Positions 51,518 through 60,425 of a stretch of 64,000 nucleotides of DNA are shown piece after piece; the first letter of the stretch is position 1; every line of letters starts with the position of its first letter. Source of the DNA: Psychroflexus salis. GTDB lineage: Bacteria; Bacteroidota; Bacteroidia; Flavobacteriales; Flavobacteriaceae. The notes under the pieces were generated by a model. That model was not told where the DNA came from. It did not search any database and was given only the letters and a program-made list of their open reading frames with translations. The stretch is taken from assembly GCF_014640175.1 (NCBI RefSeq), contig NZ_BMGL01000007.1:62001-126000 (forward strand), in the 5' to 3' direction. Position numbers and translations under genes: made by a program.

Positions 51518-54500
51518 ATGTTAAATAAAATTATTCATTTTTTTCTAAGCCAACGTTTGGTGTCGTTTATATTGTTAGCGGCAATCCTGATGGGTGGATT
51601 AATGGTTTCGCCCTTTCAATGGGCAGACTCGTTCTTACCCAATAATCCTATTCCTGTAGATGCCATTCCCAACACTGGTGCTAACCAGCAAATCGTTTTT
51701 ACCGAGTGGCCTGGCCGTTCCCCGCAAGATATCGACGACCAAATTACGTATCCGTTAACCACGTATTTATTGGGTTTATCAGGTGTAGAGTCGGTAAGGA
51801 GTAACTCCATGTTTGGCTTTTCCAGTATCTACATTATTTTTGATGATGATGTCGAGTTTTACTGGTCAAGGTCGCGTATTCTCGAAAAACTGAGTTCCAT
51901 TCCTCAAGGACTCTTACCCGTCGAAGCAAAACCAACTTTAGGGCCAGATGCTACCGCTTTAGGACAAGTGTTTTGGTACACGCTGGAACCTAGAGATCAA
52001 AACAATGAGCCGACTGGCGGCTGGAATTTGGACGAAATCCGAAGCGTTCAGGATTTCTATGTGAAATACGGATTAAGCAGTGCTAAAGGCATTTCTGAAG
52101 TAGCTTCTATCGGTGGATTTGTAAAAGAATACCAAATTAATGTCAATCCCGATGCCTTAAAATCCTACGGCATTTCTTTAATGCAAGTCGCCAAGGCAGT
52201 AAAAGAAAGCAATCGAGATGTGGGAGCCAAAACCCTAGAGATTAATCAGGTAGAATATATTGTTCGTGGACTCGGTTATTTAGAAAGTTTAGAAGATTTT
52301 GAAAGCATTGTTGTGGATGAAAACAACAATGTGCCGATTTATTTGAAAGATGTAGCTCATATTAAAACGGGTCCAGCGCAGCGACGTGGTATTTTGGATA
52401 AAGCTGGTGCCGATGTGGTTGGTGGTGTGGTGGTAGCTCGCGATGGCTTTAATCCCATGGAAGCAATTACCAATATAAAAGCTAAAATTGAAGAAATTTC
52501 TCCAGGTTTACCCAGCAAAACTTTAGCAGATGGCACTGAAAGTCAGCTTAAAATTGTCCCGTTCTACGACCGTTCTGAATTGATTAATGAAACCATTGGC
52601 ACACTCGAAGATGCTATAAGTTTACAATTGATAATCGCTCTCTTGGTAGTCATCATCATTGTGTTCAATTTACGCGCGTCGTTAGTTATTTCTGCGGTTT
52701 TACCCATTTCGGTCTTATTGGTCTTTATTGCCATGAAGTTTTTTGGTATTCAAGCCAATATTGTGGCCTTGTCAGGAATTGCCATTGCTATTGGAACAAT
52801 GGTTGATTTGGCGATTATTCTTTCTGAAAATGTGTTGAAAAAGCTCGAAGATTCACCACAATTTTCTTTGTTCAAGAATATTTACGAAGGCTCGGCCGAA
52901 GTAAGCTCAGCCATATTAACTGCGGTTTTAACAACAGTAATTAGTTTTGTGCCCGTTTTTGCATTAGAAGCAGCAGAAGGTAAATTGTTTATTCCGCTGG
53001 CGTACACCAAAACTTTTGCACTTATTGCAGCTTTCCTGGTCACGGTTTTTATTTTGCCAACACTAATGTACGCAGTGTTTAAGATTAAAATCAACAAACA
53101 AAAAACTGCTTATTACCTTAATTTGCTTCTTCTATTCATCGGACTTTGGACGATTTTTAATGCGTTTTGGTTGGGCTTTTTTATCTTGGTATACACCATT
53201 AGTTACTTCCTGTCTTATCAAACTTACATCACGAAATTTCAATACAAAAACCTTCATTTTTATGTGTTGATTGTTGGGGTTTTAGTGCTGCTTTCCAATT
53301 TTTGGTTGCCACTTGGACCACAACAATCCATGTTATCAAACATCATTTTTGTGGCTATTTTAGTGGGTGTTTTGTTAGGATTCTACCTTTTGCTACAAAA
53401 TTATTATGCTCAAATTTTAGCATTTTTCTTGAACCATCTCAAAGGCTTTTTAATTCTTCCAATACTGTCTATTTTAATTGGACTCATGATTTGGTTGGGC
53501 TTTTCAAGTGTTTTTAATTGGTCAAAACAAGCAGCTAATGCTGTTGGATTTTCAATTGAAAAAACAGGGATTTGGAACGCTATGGATGAAACATTTCCAG
53601 GGATTGGAAAAGAATTTATGCCGAGTTTAGCTGAAGGTAGTTTTATTTTAATGCCAACTAGCATGACGCATTCCGGGATCGAATTCAATAAAGAGAAACT
53701 GCAACAAATGGATATGCTGGTGAATCAAATCCCAGAAGTGGAAACCGTGGTTGGTAAATTAGGACGGGTAGAATCTGCTATTGACCCCGCGCCGATTTCG
53801 ATGTTTGAAAATCTAATTACGTATAAAACAGAATTCATTTTAAATGAAAATGGCAAACGCCAAGCCTTTCAAGTGAACAATAATGGAAACTTTAAAGTAC
53901 AGGGTTTAAAAATTCAAAATAATCAGGTAGAAATTACCAATACTACGGAAGATGTAATTTGGTTTGATAATGCTGAATTTGTGTTTCAAGATGAAACTGG
54001 AAAAGCTTTTTCAGAAGCTATACAGGCTAAAATTTTCTACGAAGTTGATTCTAATTTTGAAGATTTTTTAGTTGAAGATAAAGATGGTAAATACTTTAGA
54101 AACTGGCGGAAGCACATCCAATCGCCAGATGATATTTGGAATGAAATTTCTAAAGCTACTAAAATCCCGGGCATCACTTCAGCACCCAAATTACAACCCA
54201 TCGAAACCCGCCAAGTAATGCTGCAAACTGGTATGCGTGCACCGATGGGTATTAAAGTGTCTGGGCCAGATTTGCAAACCATTGAAGATTTTGGGCAGGA
54301 GTTTGAGCGCATTTTAAAACAGGTTTCAGAAATTAAAACTCAGGCGGTGTTTGCCGACAGAGTTGTGGCAAAACCCTATTTGCATTTACAACTTAACCGA
54401 AAAAATCTTGCCCGCTACGGATTAAGTATTAACGATGTGCAAAATTTCATTTCGGTGGCAATCGGTGGCCAAGCTTTAACTCAAACCGTAGAAGGTCGAG

Positions 54501-55432
54501 AACGTTTTAACGTGCTTGTGCGTTACCCGCGAGAATTAAGAAATACGCCAGAAGCTATCGAAAATATGTTGATTTCCACAACTTCTGGTACGCAGATTCC
54601 ACTAGGTGAATTGGTTAATATAGAGTACGAGCGCGGTCCGCAAATGATTAAAAGAGAAGAAACATTCCTTAATTCCTATGTGTTGTTTGACCGTGCTGAT
54701 GGTATTGCTGAAGTTACCGCCGTAGAAGCTGCCAGAGATGCTATTTTAACTGAAATTGATAACGGAAGTTTAAAAGTACCAAGCGGTGTAAGTTATCGTT
54801 TTGCTGGAAGTTTTGAGAATCAAGTGCGTTCAGAAAAACGCTTGTCGATGATTATTCCTGTGGTGATGCTCGTGATTTTCTTGATTTTATATTTTCAATT
54901 TAAATCGGTTCGCATCAGTTTGATGGTGTTTTCATCTATTGCTTTAGCTTTTAGTGGTGGTTTTATTATGATTTGGTTATACGGACAAGATTGGTTTTTG
55001 AATTTTAACCTGTTTGGTGAAAATTTACGTGATATTTTTCAATTGAAAACTATTAATTTGAGTGTTGCGGTTTGGGTAGGATTTATTGCTTTGTTTGGTA
55101 TTGCTACCGATGATGCTGTATTAATGGCAACTTACTTAAAACAGTCGTTTAAAAGGAATCCTACTCAAACCAAAGCCGAACTTCGTGAAGCGGTTATGGA
55201 AGGCGGATTAAAACGCATTCGCCCTGCAGTAATGACTTCAGTTACCACAGTTATTGCCTTATTGCCTGTTTTATCTTCTACTGGAAAAGGCTCAGACATT
55301 ATGGTACCTATGGCAATTCCTGCTTTTGGCGGAATGCTGATGGCCAGTTTAACCTATTTCTTACTGCCGATATTGTTTTATGTAGTGTACAGCAAAGCAT
55401 TAAAGAATACTGATGAAATTGAATTGAACTAA
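51518..55432 (+). CDS. CusA-type heavy-metal RND efflux pump, extra-long
   Basis: This 1304-residue inner-membrane pump is of the heavy-metal efflux class. It starts MLNKIIHFFLSQRLVSFILL. The proton-relay region reads AIAIGTMVDLAIILSENVLK at about residue 427, with the D and E of metal pumps. The periplasmic entry reads FMPSLAEGSFILMPTSMTHS, with several Met and downstream PAPISMFENLITYKTE. Two features lengthen it beyond CusA's usual 1050 or so: extra hydrophobic spans at about residues 528-628, and a periplasmic insert at about 770-868 that has no obvious CusA counterpart. The substrate is likely a monovalent or divalent metal (Cu, Ag, Zn, Co or Cd), undecided. Confidence 0.88.
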   Translation: MLNKIIHFFLSQRLVSFILLAAILMGGLMVSPFQWADSFLPNNPIPVDAIPNTGANQQIVFTEWPGRSPQDIDDQITYPLTTYLLGLSGVESVRSNSMFGFSSIYIIFDDDVEFYWSRSRILEKLSSIPQGLLPVEAKPTLGPDATALGQVFWYTLEPRDQNNEPTGGWNLDEIRSVQDFYVKYGLSSAKGISEVASIGGFVKEYQINVNPDALKSYGISLMQVAKAVKESNRDVGAKTLEINQVEYIVRGLGYLESLEDFESIVVDENNNVPIYLKDVAHIKTGPAQRRGILDKAGADVVGGVVVARDGFNPMEAITNIKAKIEEISPGLPSKTLADGTESQLKIVPFYDRSELINETIGTLEDAISLQLIIALLVVIIIVFNLRASLVISAVLPISVLLVFIAMKFFGIQANIVALSGIAIAIGTMVDLAIILSENVLKKLEDSPQFSLFKNIYEGSAEVSSAILTAVLTTVISFVPVFALEAAEGKLFIPLAYTKTFALIAAFLVTVFILPTLMYAVFKIKINKQKTAYYLNLLLLFIGLWTIFNAFWLGFFILVYTISYFLSYQTYITKFQYKNLHFYVLIVGVLVLLSNFWLPLGPQQSMLSNIIFVAILVGVLLGFYLLLQNYYAQILAFFLNHLKGFLILPILSILIGLMIWLGFSSVFNWSKQAANAVGFSIEKTGIWNAMDETFPGIGKEFMPSLAEGSFILMPTSMTHSGIEFNKEKLQQMDMLVNQIPEVETVVGKLGRVESAIDPAPISMFENLITYKTEFILNENGKRQAFQVNNNGNFKVQGLKIQNNQVEITNTTEDVIWFDNAEFVFQDETGKAFSEAIQAKIFYEVDSNFEDFLVEDKDGKYFRNWRKHIQSPDDIWNEISKATKIPGITSAPKLQPIETRQVMLQTGMRAPMGIKVSGPDLQTIEDFGQEFERILKQVSEIKTQAVFADRVVAKPYLHLQLNRKNLARYGLSINDVQNFISVAIGGQALTQTVEGRERFNVLVRYPRELRNTPEAIENMLISTTSGTQIPLGELVNIEYERGPQMIKREETFLNSYVLFDRADGIAEVTAVEAARDAILTEIDNGSLKVPSGVSYRFAGSFENQVRSEKRLSMIIPVVMLVIFLILYFQFKSVRISLMVFSSIALAFSGGFIMIWLYGQDWFLNFNLFGENLRDIFQLKTINLSVAVWVGFIALFGIATDDAVLMATYLKQSFKRNPTQTKAELREAVMEGGLKRIRPAVMTSVTTVIALLPVLSSTGKGSDIMVPMAIPAFGGMLMASLTYFLLPILFYVVYSKALKNTDEIELN

Positions 55433-55450
55433 ATTAAATTCAACAAAAGC

Positions 55451-56701
55451 ATGATTAAAGATATATATAAAAACTCAAACTTAATTTTTACTAAATTCAT
55501 TTTAGTCGGAGTCTCGCTTTGCTTTAACGCAAACGCACAAGAATTAGATAGTTTGAAAATTGAAGCCGCAGAACATAACTTAGAACTCAAAGCTCAATAC
55601 AAAAGCTTTGAAGCCCAATTAGAAGCTGTAACCCAAGCCAAAGCCTGGCAAGATCCGAATTTAAGTTTTGGCTATTTCATTAGTCCAATCGAAACTCGTG
55701 TAGGCCCACAAATTGCCAGATTTTCGTTGACTCAAATGCTACCTTGGTTTGGCACTTATAAAGCCAGAGGCAATATTGCTTCTTATCGAGCCGAAGCTGA
55801 ATTTGAAAAATTTCAAGATCAGAAGTTGAAATTATTTTTGAAAGTAGCAGAAAAGTACTACGACATCAGTGTTTTAAGGTTTATTGCTGAATTGGAATTA
55901 GAACAATTTAAAATTTTAGAAGATTTGAAATCTATTGTAGAGTCAAATTACGAAAATAATAAGGCGAATATGGTAGATATTCTTCGGGTGGAGCTTCAAA
56001 TAGATAAACAATTGAATGTAATGCAGGTGTTGAAACAACAAGACCAAGTATTGGTAACACAGTTAAATCAATTAATCAATCGTTCATTAAAAACACCTAT
56101 TTTAATTCTTAATCCACAGCAAATTTTAGAACAAAATAAATTTATAGAAATAGAAGCTATTCATAAAAATCATCCACGGCTAGAAGCAATTCGCAATTTG
56201 CAGGAATCTAATCATGCTGAAAAGGATTTAGCTAAAAAACAAGCTTTGCCACAGTTTGGCTTGGGTCTAGACTATGCTATTATTCAAAATCGCAATGTAA
56301 TGGCAACCGATGCGGGACAAGATGCAATTATGCCAATGTTGTCTGTGACTTTGCCAGTTTTTGGAAAAAAGAATAAATCTAGAAAAAAAGCTGCTGTACT
56401 GCAGGGCGAGTCACTTCAATTTAAATTAGAACATGAACAATTGCAATTAGAATCGGAAATTCAAGTAGCAAAATACAAACAAAATGAACTGTTGAGTCTT
56501 CTAGGTTTATATAATAAGCAATTGGAACGATTAGCAGATATTTTACAACTATCAGAAGCAGCATTAGCCAACGCTAAAATGAATATTGAAGAAGTTTTAC
56601 AACTTCATGAAGAGCGATTACTCTACGAAAAACAACGCGCTAAATCCTTGGCAGAAATACAAAAAAACAACGAAACTTTAAATTACCTAACTTCAAATTA
56701 A
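55451..56701 (+). CDS. TolC-family outer-membrane channel
   Basis: This 416-residue TolC-like protein has a signal peptide (ending NANAQ) and long coiled-coil hairpins (LDSLKIEAAEHNLELKAQYK, FEKFQDQKLKLFLKVAEKYY, EIQVAKYKQNELLSLLGLYN). A conserved GxxxP-like strand (ALPQFGLGLDYAII) is visible. It forms the outer-membrane exit duct for the RND pump upstream. The gene lies 18 bp after the pump gene. Met- and Cys-rich metal sites were not obvious. Confidence 0.87.
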   Translation: MIKDIYKNSNLIFTKFILVGVSLCFNANAQELDSLKIEAAEHNLELKAQYKSFEAQLEAVTQAKAWQDPNLSFGYFISPIETRVGPQIARFSLTQMLPWFGTYKARGNIASYRAEAEFEKFQDQKLKLFLKVAEKYYDISVLRFIAELELEQFKILEDLKSIVESNYENNKANMVDILRVELQIDKQLNVMQVLKQQDQVLVTQLNQLINRSLKTPILILNPQQILEQNKFIEIEAIHKNHPRLEAIRNLQESNHAEKDLAKKQALPQFGLGLDYAIIQNRNVMATDAGQDAIMPMLSVTLPVFGKKNKSRKKAAVLQGESLQFKLEHEQLQLESEIQVAKYKQNELLSLLGLYNKQLERLADILQLSEAALANAKMNIEEVLQLHEERLLYEKQRAKSLAEIQKNNETLNYLTSN

Positions 56702-56706
56702 GAATT

Positions 56707-57936
56707 ATGTGGATAGATAATTTTTTAGAAAACTGGGGAAATGCAGCTCAAACAGCCTTAGGCTTTTTTTGGATGGCACTTTGGGCTTTTATTCTGGGGT
56801 ACGCATTAAGTAGTATGATTCAGGTATTTATTACCAAGAAAAATATGCAAAAAACCATGGGTTCGTCTGATGCTAAATCTGTTCTTTTTGGAACCTTTTT
56901 TGGGTTTTTAAGTAGTTCCTGTAGTTTTTCGGCGCTTGCTACTACCAAATCTTTATTCCAAAAGGGAGCAAGTTTTGTATCCTCTATGGCATTTATGTTG
57001 GCATCCACCAATTTAGTTATAGAGCTTGGTATAGTGATCTCCATCTTTTTAGGCTGGCAATTTGTAGTTGGAGAATATGTGGGTGGAGTTTTACTCATTC
57101 TCATCGTATGGGGTTTGGTTGCTTTGTTTAACTCGAAGTCTATTATTTCAAAAGCAAGAAAAAATCTTGGTGAAGCTGAAAGTGAAGACATTAAATCAAC
57201 TCCAATTTCAGAAAAAATTCAGAATAAAACCAATTGGGTTAAAATTGGAAAACAATATGGCATGGAGTGGAAAATGGTGTGGAAAGATGTAAGCATTGGC
57301 TTTACCATTGCAGGAATTATTTCGGCTTTTGTTCCAGATAGTTTTTTTCAAACCTTGTTTATCAATACTGGAGAAGGGCAGACTTCTTTCGGATTCTTTA
57401 CACTTTTACAACATGTAATTGTTGGCCCTTTTGCTGCTTTTATGACTTTTATCGGATCTATGGGAAATATTCCACTAGCTGCTTTATTGTTTGGCAAAGG
57501 AGTAAGTTTTGCTGGCGTTATGGCGTTTATTTTTAGTGATTTGGTAGTGTTTCCAGTTTTGAGAATTAACGCCAAGTATTATGGTTGGAAAATGGCACTG
57601 CTAATACTTTCATTGTTATTTACTGCATTAATTGGCACATCGCTTATCTTGCATTATAGTTTAGATGCATTCCGTTGGTTACCAGATATATCTTCTGCCA
57701 ACATCGCAGACCAAGACCATTTTCAATTCAATTATACTTTTTTTATTAACATCGGATTTTTGCTGATTTCGGGAGTTTTAGTCTACCTAGGATTTTTTTC
57801 AAAACAGAAAGACATTTCGTATATGAAGGAGATGGCACCTAAAAGCCCTTTGTTAGAAAAGGTCTTGAAATACCTAGCCTTTATATGTTATATATGGCTA
57901 TTGGGAGGAATTTTAGTTAAATACATTATTAATTAA
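56707..57936 (+). CDS. DUF318/ArsP-like permease
   Basis: This 409-residue protein has about ten spans in two related halves. Each half shows the family's SSCSFSALATTKSLFQKGAS or QHVIVGPFAAFMTFIGSMGN type loop. Such permeases (DUF318, ArsP_1) export trivalent organo-arsenicals or other small compounds; a role in metal export is inferred from its position between the TolC-type and CusB-type genes. It follows the channel gene by 5 bp. The loop SSSCS with one Cys could bind a soft metal. Confidence 0.82.
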   Translation: MWIDNFLENWGNAAQTALGFFWMALWAFILGYALSSMIQVFITKKNMQKTMGSSDAKSVLFGTFFGFLSSSCSFSALATTKSLFQKGASFVSSMAFMLASTNLVIELGIVISIFLGWQFVVGEYVGGVLLILIVWGLVALFNSKSIISKARKNLGEAESEDIKSTPISEKIQNKTNWVKIGKQYGMEWKMVWKDVSIGFTIAGIISAFVPDSFFQTLFINTGEGQTSFGFFTLLQHVIVGPFAAFMTFIGSMGNIPLAALLFGKGVSFAGVMAFIFSDLVVFPVLRINAKYYGWKMALLILSLLFTALIGTSLILHYSLDAFRWLPDISSANIADQDHFQFNYTFFINIGFLLISGVLVYLGFFSKQKDISYMKEMAPKSPLLEKVLKYLAFICYIWLLGGILVKYIIN

Positions 57937-57947
57937 TAACATTTAAA

Positions 57948-59624
57948 ATGAAAATAAATTTAAAAACATATAGCATTGGTGGTCTACTTTTTGGCATCGG
58001 TATTTTACTAGGTCTTTTCCTTTTTTCTTCAGATGAAAAATCGCAAAATGAACATGCAAACCACAAGCATCATCAAGAAAATGTCGATGCTTCGGAATGG
58101 ACTTGCTCCATGCATCCGCAAATTCGCCAGGACGAATCTGGAGATTGTCCCATTTGTGGCATGGATTTGATTCCAGCCAGCCAAATGGAAAATGATATAG
58201 ACCCAGATGCGATTAAAATGAGTAAAACAGCTCGTAAATTAGCTCAGATAGAAACCATTACGATTGAAAATCAAGACCATGAATCAAACATGAATTTTTC
58301 TGGTCGTTTAGAAATTAACCAGGATGAAACACAATCTATATCGGCTAATTTTAAGGCTAGAATTGAACGACTTTACGTAAATGAAGATGGAGAACAAGTG
58401 CAAAAAGGACAAGTAATTGCCGAGTTGTATGCACCCGAAATTCAAATATTAAAAGAAGAATTGGAGTTGGCTAAACGCCAAGAAAATGAAATGTTGTTGA
58501 AAAGCATCACTACTAAAATTGAAAATTTTCAACTTGCTGTTAGTGATGTCAAATCAATAGTAAACGGAAGACTAAAATTGAGATCGCCTAAAACAGGTGT
58601 GATTTCAAATTTAAAAGTAAAAGAAGGCGATAATTTAAAAGCCGATCAACAATTAATGCGTATTGCCGATTTGTCGACACTTTGGGCAATTGTAGATGTG
58701 TATGAAAACGATTTAAATCGAATTAAAAAAGGCGACGAACTTAACATTCGCATTCCTAATCAAGGGGAGATAACGGGCAAGATTAGTTTTATTTCTCCTG
58801 TTTTAGATGCCAATTCAAGATCAGCCAAAGCAAGGTTAGTAATTCAAAACCCAACTAGGAGCTTAAAACCTGGTGTTTTTATTACTGCTGAGTTGATAAA
58901 TTCAAATTCAGAATTAAAAACAAGCCTAATGATTCCAAAATCGGCAGTGCTTTGGACAGGAAAACGTTCGGTGGTATATCAACAACTGGAAAACGAAAAC
59001 GGAGTATGTTTTAAAATGAAAGAAGTAGAAACTGGAGCTTCATCTTCAGATTTTGTTGAAATTCTTTCAGGATTACAAATAGGAGACGAAATTGTAATTC
59101 ACGGAGCTTTTAGTATAGACTCTGAAGCGCAATTAGCGAATAAACCAAGTATGATGAATCCGAAAACAAAAGAAAACACCAAACCCAATATTGCTTGGAA
59201 AGAAGTGAGACTTGAACAAGAAAATTTCGGACAAATCATGAAATCTTATTTGGTTTTAAAAGAAGCTTTAGCAGAAGATAAGGAAGAAAAATCTATAAAA
59301 ATAGCAAAAGAGCTTCATCAAAAACTGAATGTCATGAATTTCGAGAATAAAGAAGCTAAAAAAGCTCTTCAAGAATTAGTAGGTGATGTGCAAAAATCTA
59401 AAAATATGGAAGATGCACGCCAGCATTTTCAACATTTATCGGATGCAATGATTGAATTAGCTGAACAACAAAACCCTTTAAATGAAATGCTCTACGTACA
59501 ATTTTGCCCCATGGCTGATAACGATCAGGGCGCTTTTTGGTTAAGCACCGAGCCAGAAATTAAAAATCCTTATTTTGGAAGCATGATGTTGAAGTGTGGA
59601 AATGTAGACCGAGAAATCGAATAA
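57948..59624 (+). CDS. CusB-like adaptor with heavy-metal-binding N-terminus and C-terminal DUF3347
   Basis: The 558-residue periplasmic adaptor has an N-terminal membrane anchor (residues 8-26) and a His-rich linker. A metal-binding domain follows, WTCSMHPQIRQDESGDCPIC plus GMDLIP, with Cys53, His56, Cys67 and Cys70. The membrane-fusion core (IERLYVNEDGEQVQKGQVIA, RSPKTGVISNLKVKEGDNL, TLWAIVDVYENDL) joins pump to channel. The last 130 or so residues are a DUF3347 domain (CPMADNDQGAFWLST, NPYFGSMMLKCG). It is the last gene of the operon. Placing the adaptor after pump and channel is unusual compared with E. coli cusCFBA. Confidence 0.88.
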   Translation: MKINLKTYSIGGLLFGIGILLGLFLFSSDEKSQNEHANHKHHQENVDASEWTCSMHPQIRQDESGDCPICGMDLIPASQMENDIDPDAIKMSKTARKLAQIETITIENQDHESNMNFSGRLEINQDETQSISANFKARIERLYVNEDGEQVQKGQVIAELYAPEIQILKEELELAKRQENEMLLKSITTKIENFQLAVSDVKSIVNGRLKLRSPKTGVISNLKVKEGDNLKADQQLMRIADLSTLWAIVDVYENDLNRIKKGDELNIRIPNQGEITGKISFISPVLDANSRSAKARLVIQNPTRSLKPGVFITAELINSNSELKTSLMIPKSAVLWTGKRSVVYQQLENENGVCFKMKEVETGASSSDFVEILSGLQIGDEIVIHGAFSIDSEAQLANKPSMMNPKTKENTKPNIAWKEVRLEQENFGQIMKSYLVLKEALAEDKEEKSIKIAKELHQKLNVMNFENKEAKKALQELVGDVQKSKNMEDARQHFQHLSDAMIELAEQQNPLNEMLYVQFCPMADNDQGAFWLSTEPEIKNPYFGSMMLKCGNVDREIE

Positions 59625-59650
59625 CTTATAGCCTATATAATCATATTTTT

Positions 59651-59782
59651 CCCTTTAGGGATAAATGCTGAAGGCAAAGAAGGTGTTTCAATTTCCTTTT
59701 GTTGATACCGCCCCTAAAGGGAGCAATAAGTAATTTACTAGGAATGAAATTTTTAAAAAATCTAGCCATTTACCCTTTAGGG
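59651..59782. repeat. Three CCCTTTAGGG palindromic motifs between the efflux operon and the Lrp gene
   Basis: CCCTTTAGGG occurs at 59651-59660 and 59773-59782, and CCCTAAAGGG at 59712-59721. AGCCATTT (59764-59771) can also pair with AAATGGCT (59792-59799), giving a possible weak terminator around the third motif. The 236-bp gap holds no gene. The motif recalls a common flavobacterial dispersed repeat. Confidence 0.45.
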
Positions 59783-59860
59783 CTAGGGCAAAAATGGCTC
59801 TTCGTATAATTTTTGCTAGATCGGCTGAAACCAAAAATTTCTCGAACTAACTTTTTTAAT

Positions 59861-60310
59861 TTAGTTCAATTCAATTTCGCGCTGAAAAGTCTGCTCTAAA
59901 CAAATAAAGGTTTCTGTTCTTGCAATGCCTTCAATAGTTTGGATTTGGTTACTTAAAATTTCAGTAAGGTGTTTATTATCTCTACACAAAACTTTAATTA
60001 ATAACGAAAAATTTCCGGTGGTATAACTACACTCAATTACTTCGGGAATGGCATATAAAGCTTTGCTTACTTTTCTATAAATATTAGCGCGGTCAAAATA
60101 AACACCAATAAAACTTTGGGTTTGGTAGCCCATTTTAGAATGGTCTAAAATGTATTTTGAACCTGTAATTATACCTTGTTCTTCTAACTTTTTTAAGCGT
60201 AAATGTACTCCAGCCGAAGACAAAAAACAGGCATCGCCAATTTGTTTAAGCGATGCTTTTGCATCCTTACTTAATACATTTAAGATTTTACGGTCAGTTT
60301 CATCTAACAT
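59861..60310 (-). CDS. Lrp/AsnC-family transcriptional regulator
   Basis: This 149-residue regulator has an N-terminal helix-turn-helix at about residues 4-50 (DRKILNVLSKDAKASLKQIG, SSAGVHLRLKKLEEQGIITG) and a C-terminal RAM ligand domain (VIECSYTTGNFSLLIKVLCR). It is divergent from asnB, with 115 bp between the starts, and the classical AsnC controls asnA-type genes, so it likely senses an amino acid and controls asnB. The leader has a TATTTTTG box on the minus strand at 60340-60333. The ligand is inferred. Confidence 0.9.
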   Translation of the reverse strand: MLDETDRKILNVLSKDAKASLKQIGDACFLSSAGVHLRLKKLEEQGIITGSKYILDHSKMGYQTQSFIGVYFDRANIYRKVSKALYAIPEVIECSYTTGNFSLLIKVLCRDNKHLTEILSNQIQTIEGIARTETFICLEQTFQREIELN

Positions 60311-60425
60311 ATAAATTATATTTTCTAAAATTCAAAAATACTAAAATATATCAATTATATGGTCTTTATAGTTGAATACTATTCATATAAATTGCTTATT
60401 TGCTTTAAATAATAAACTTATTAGC

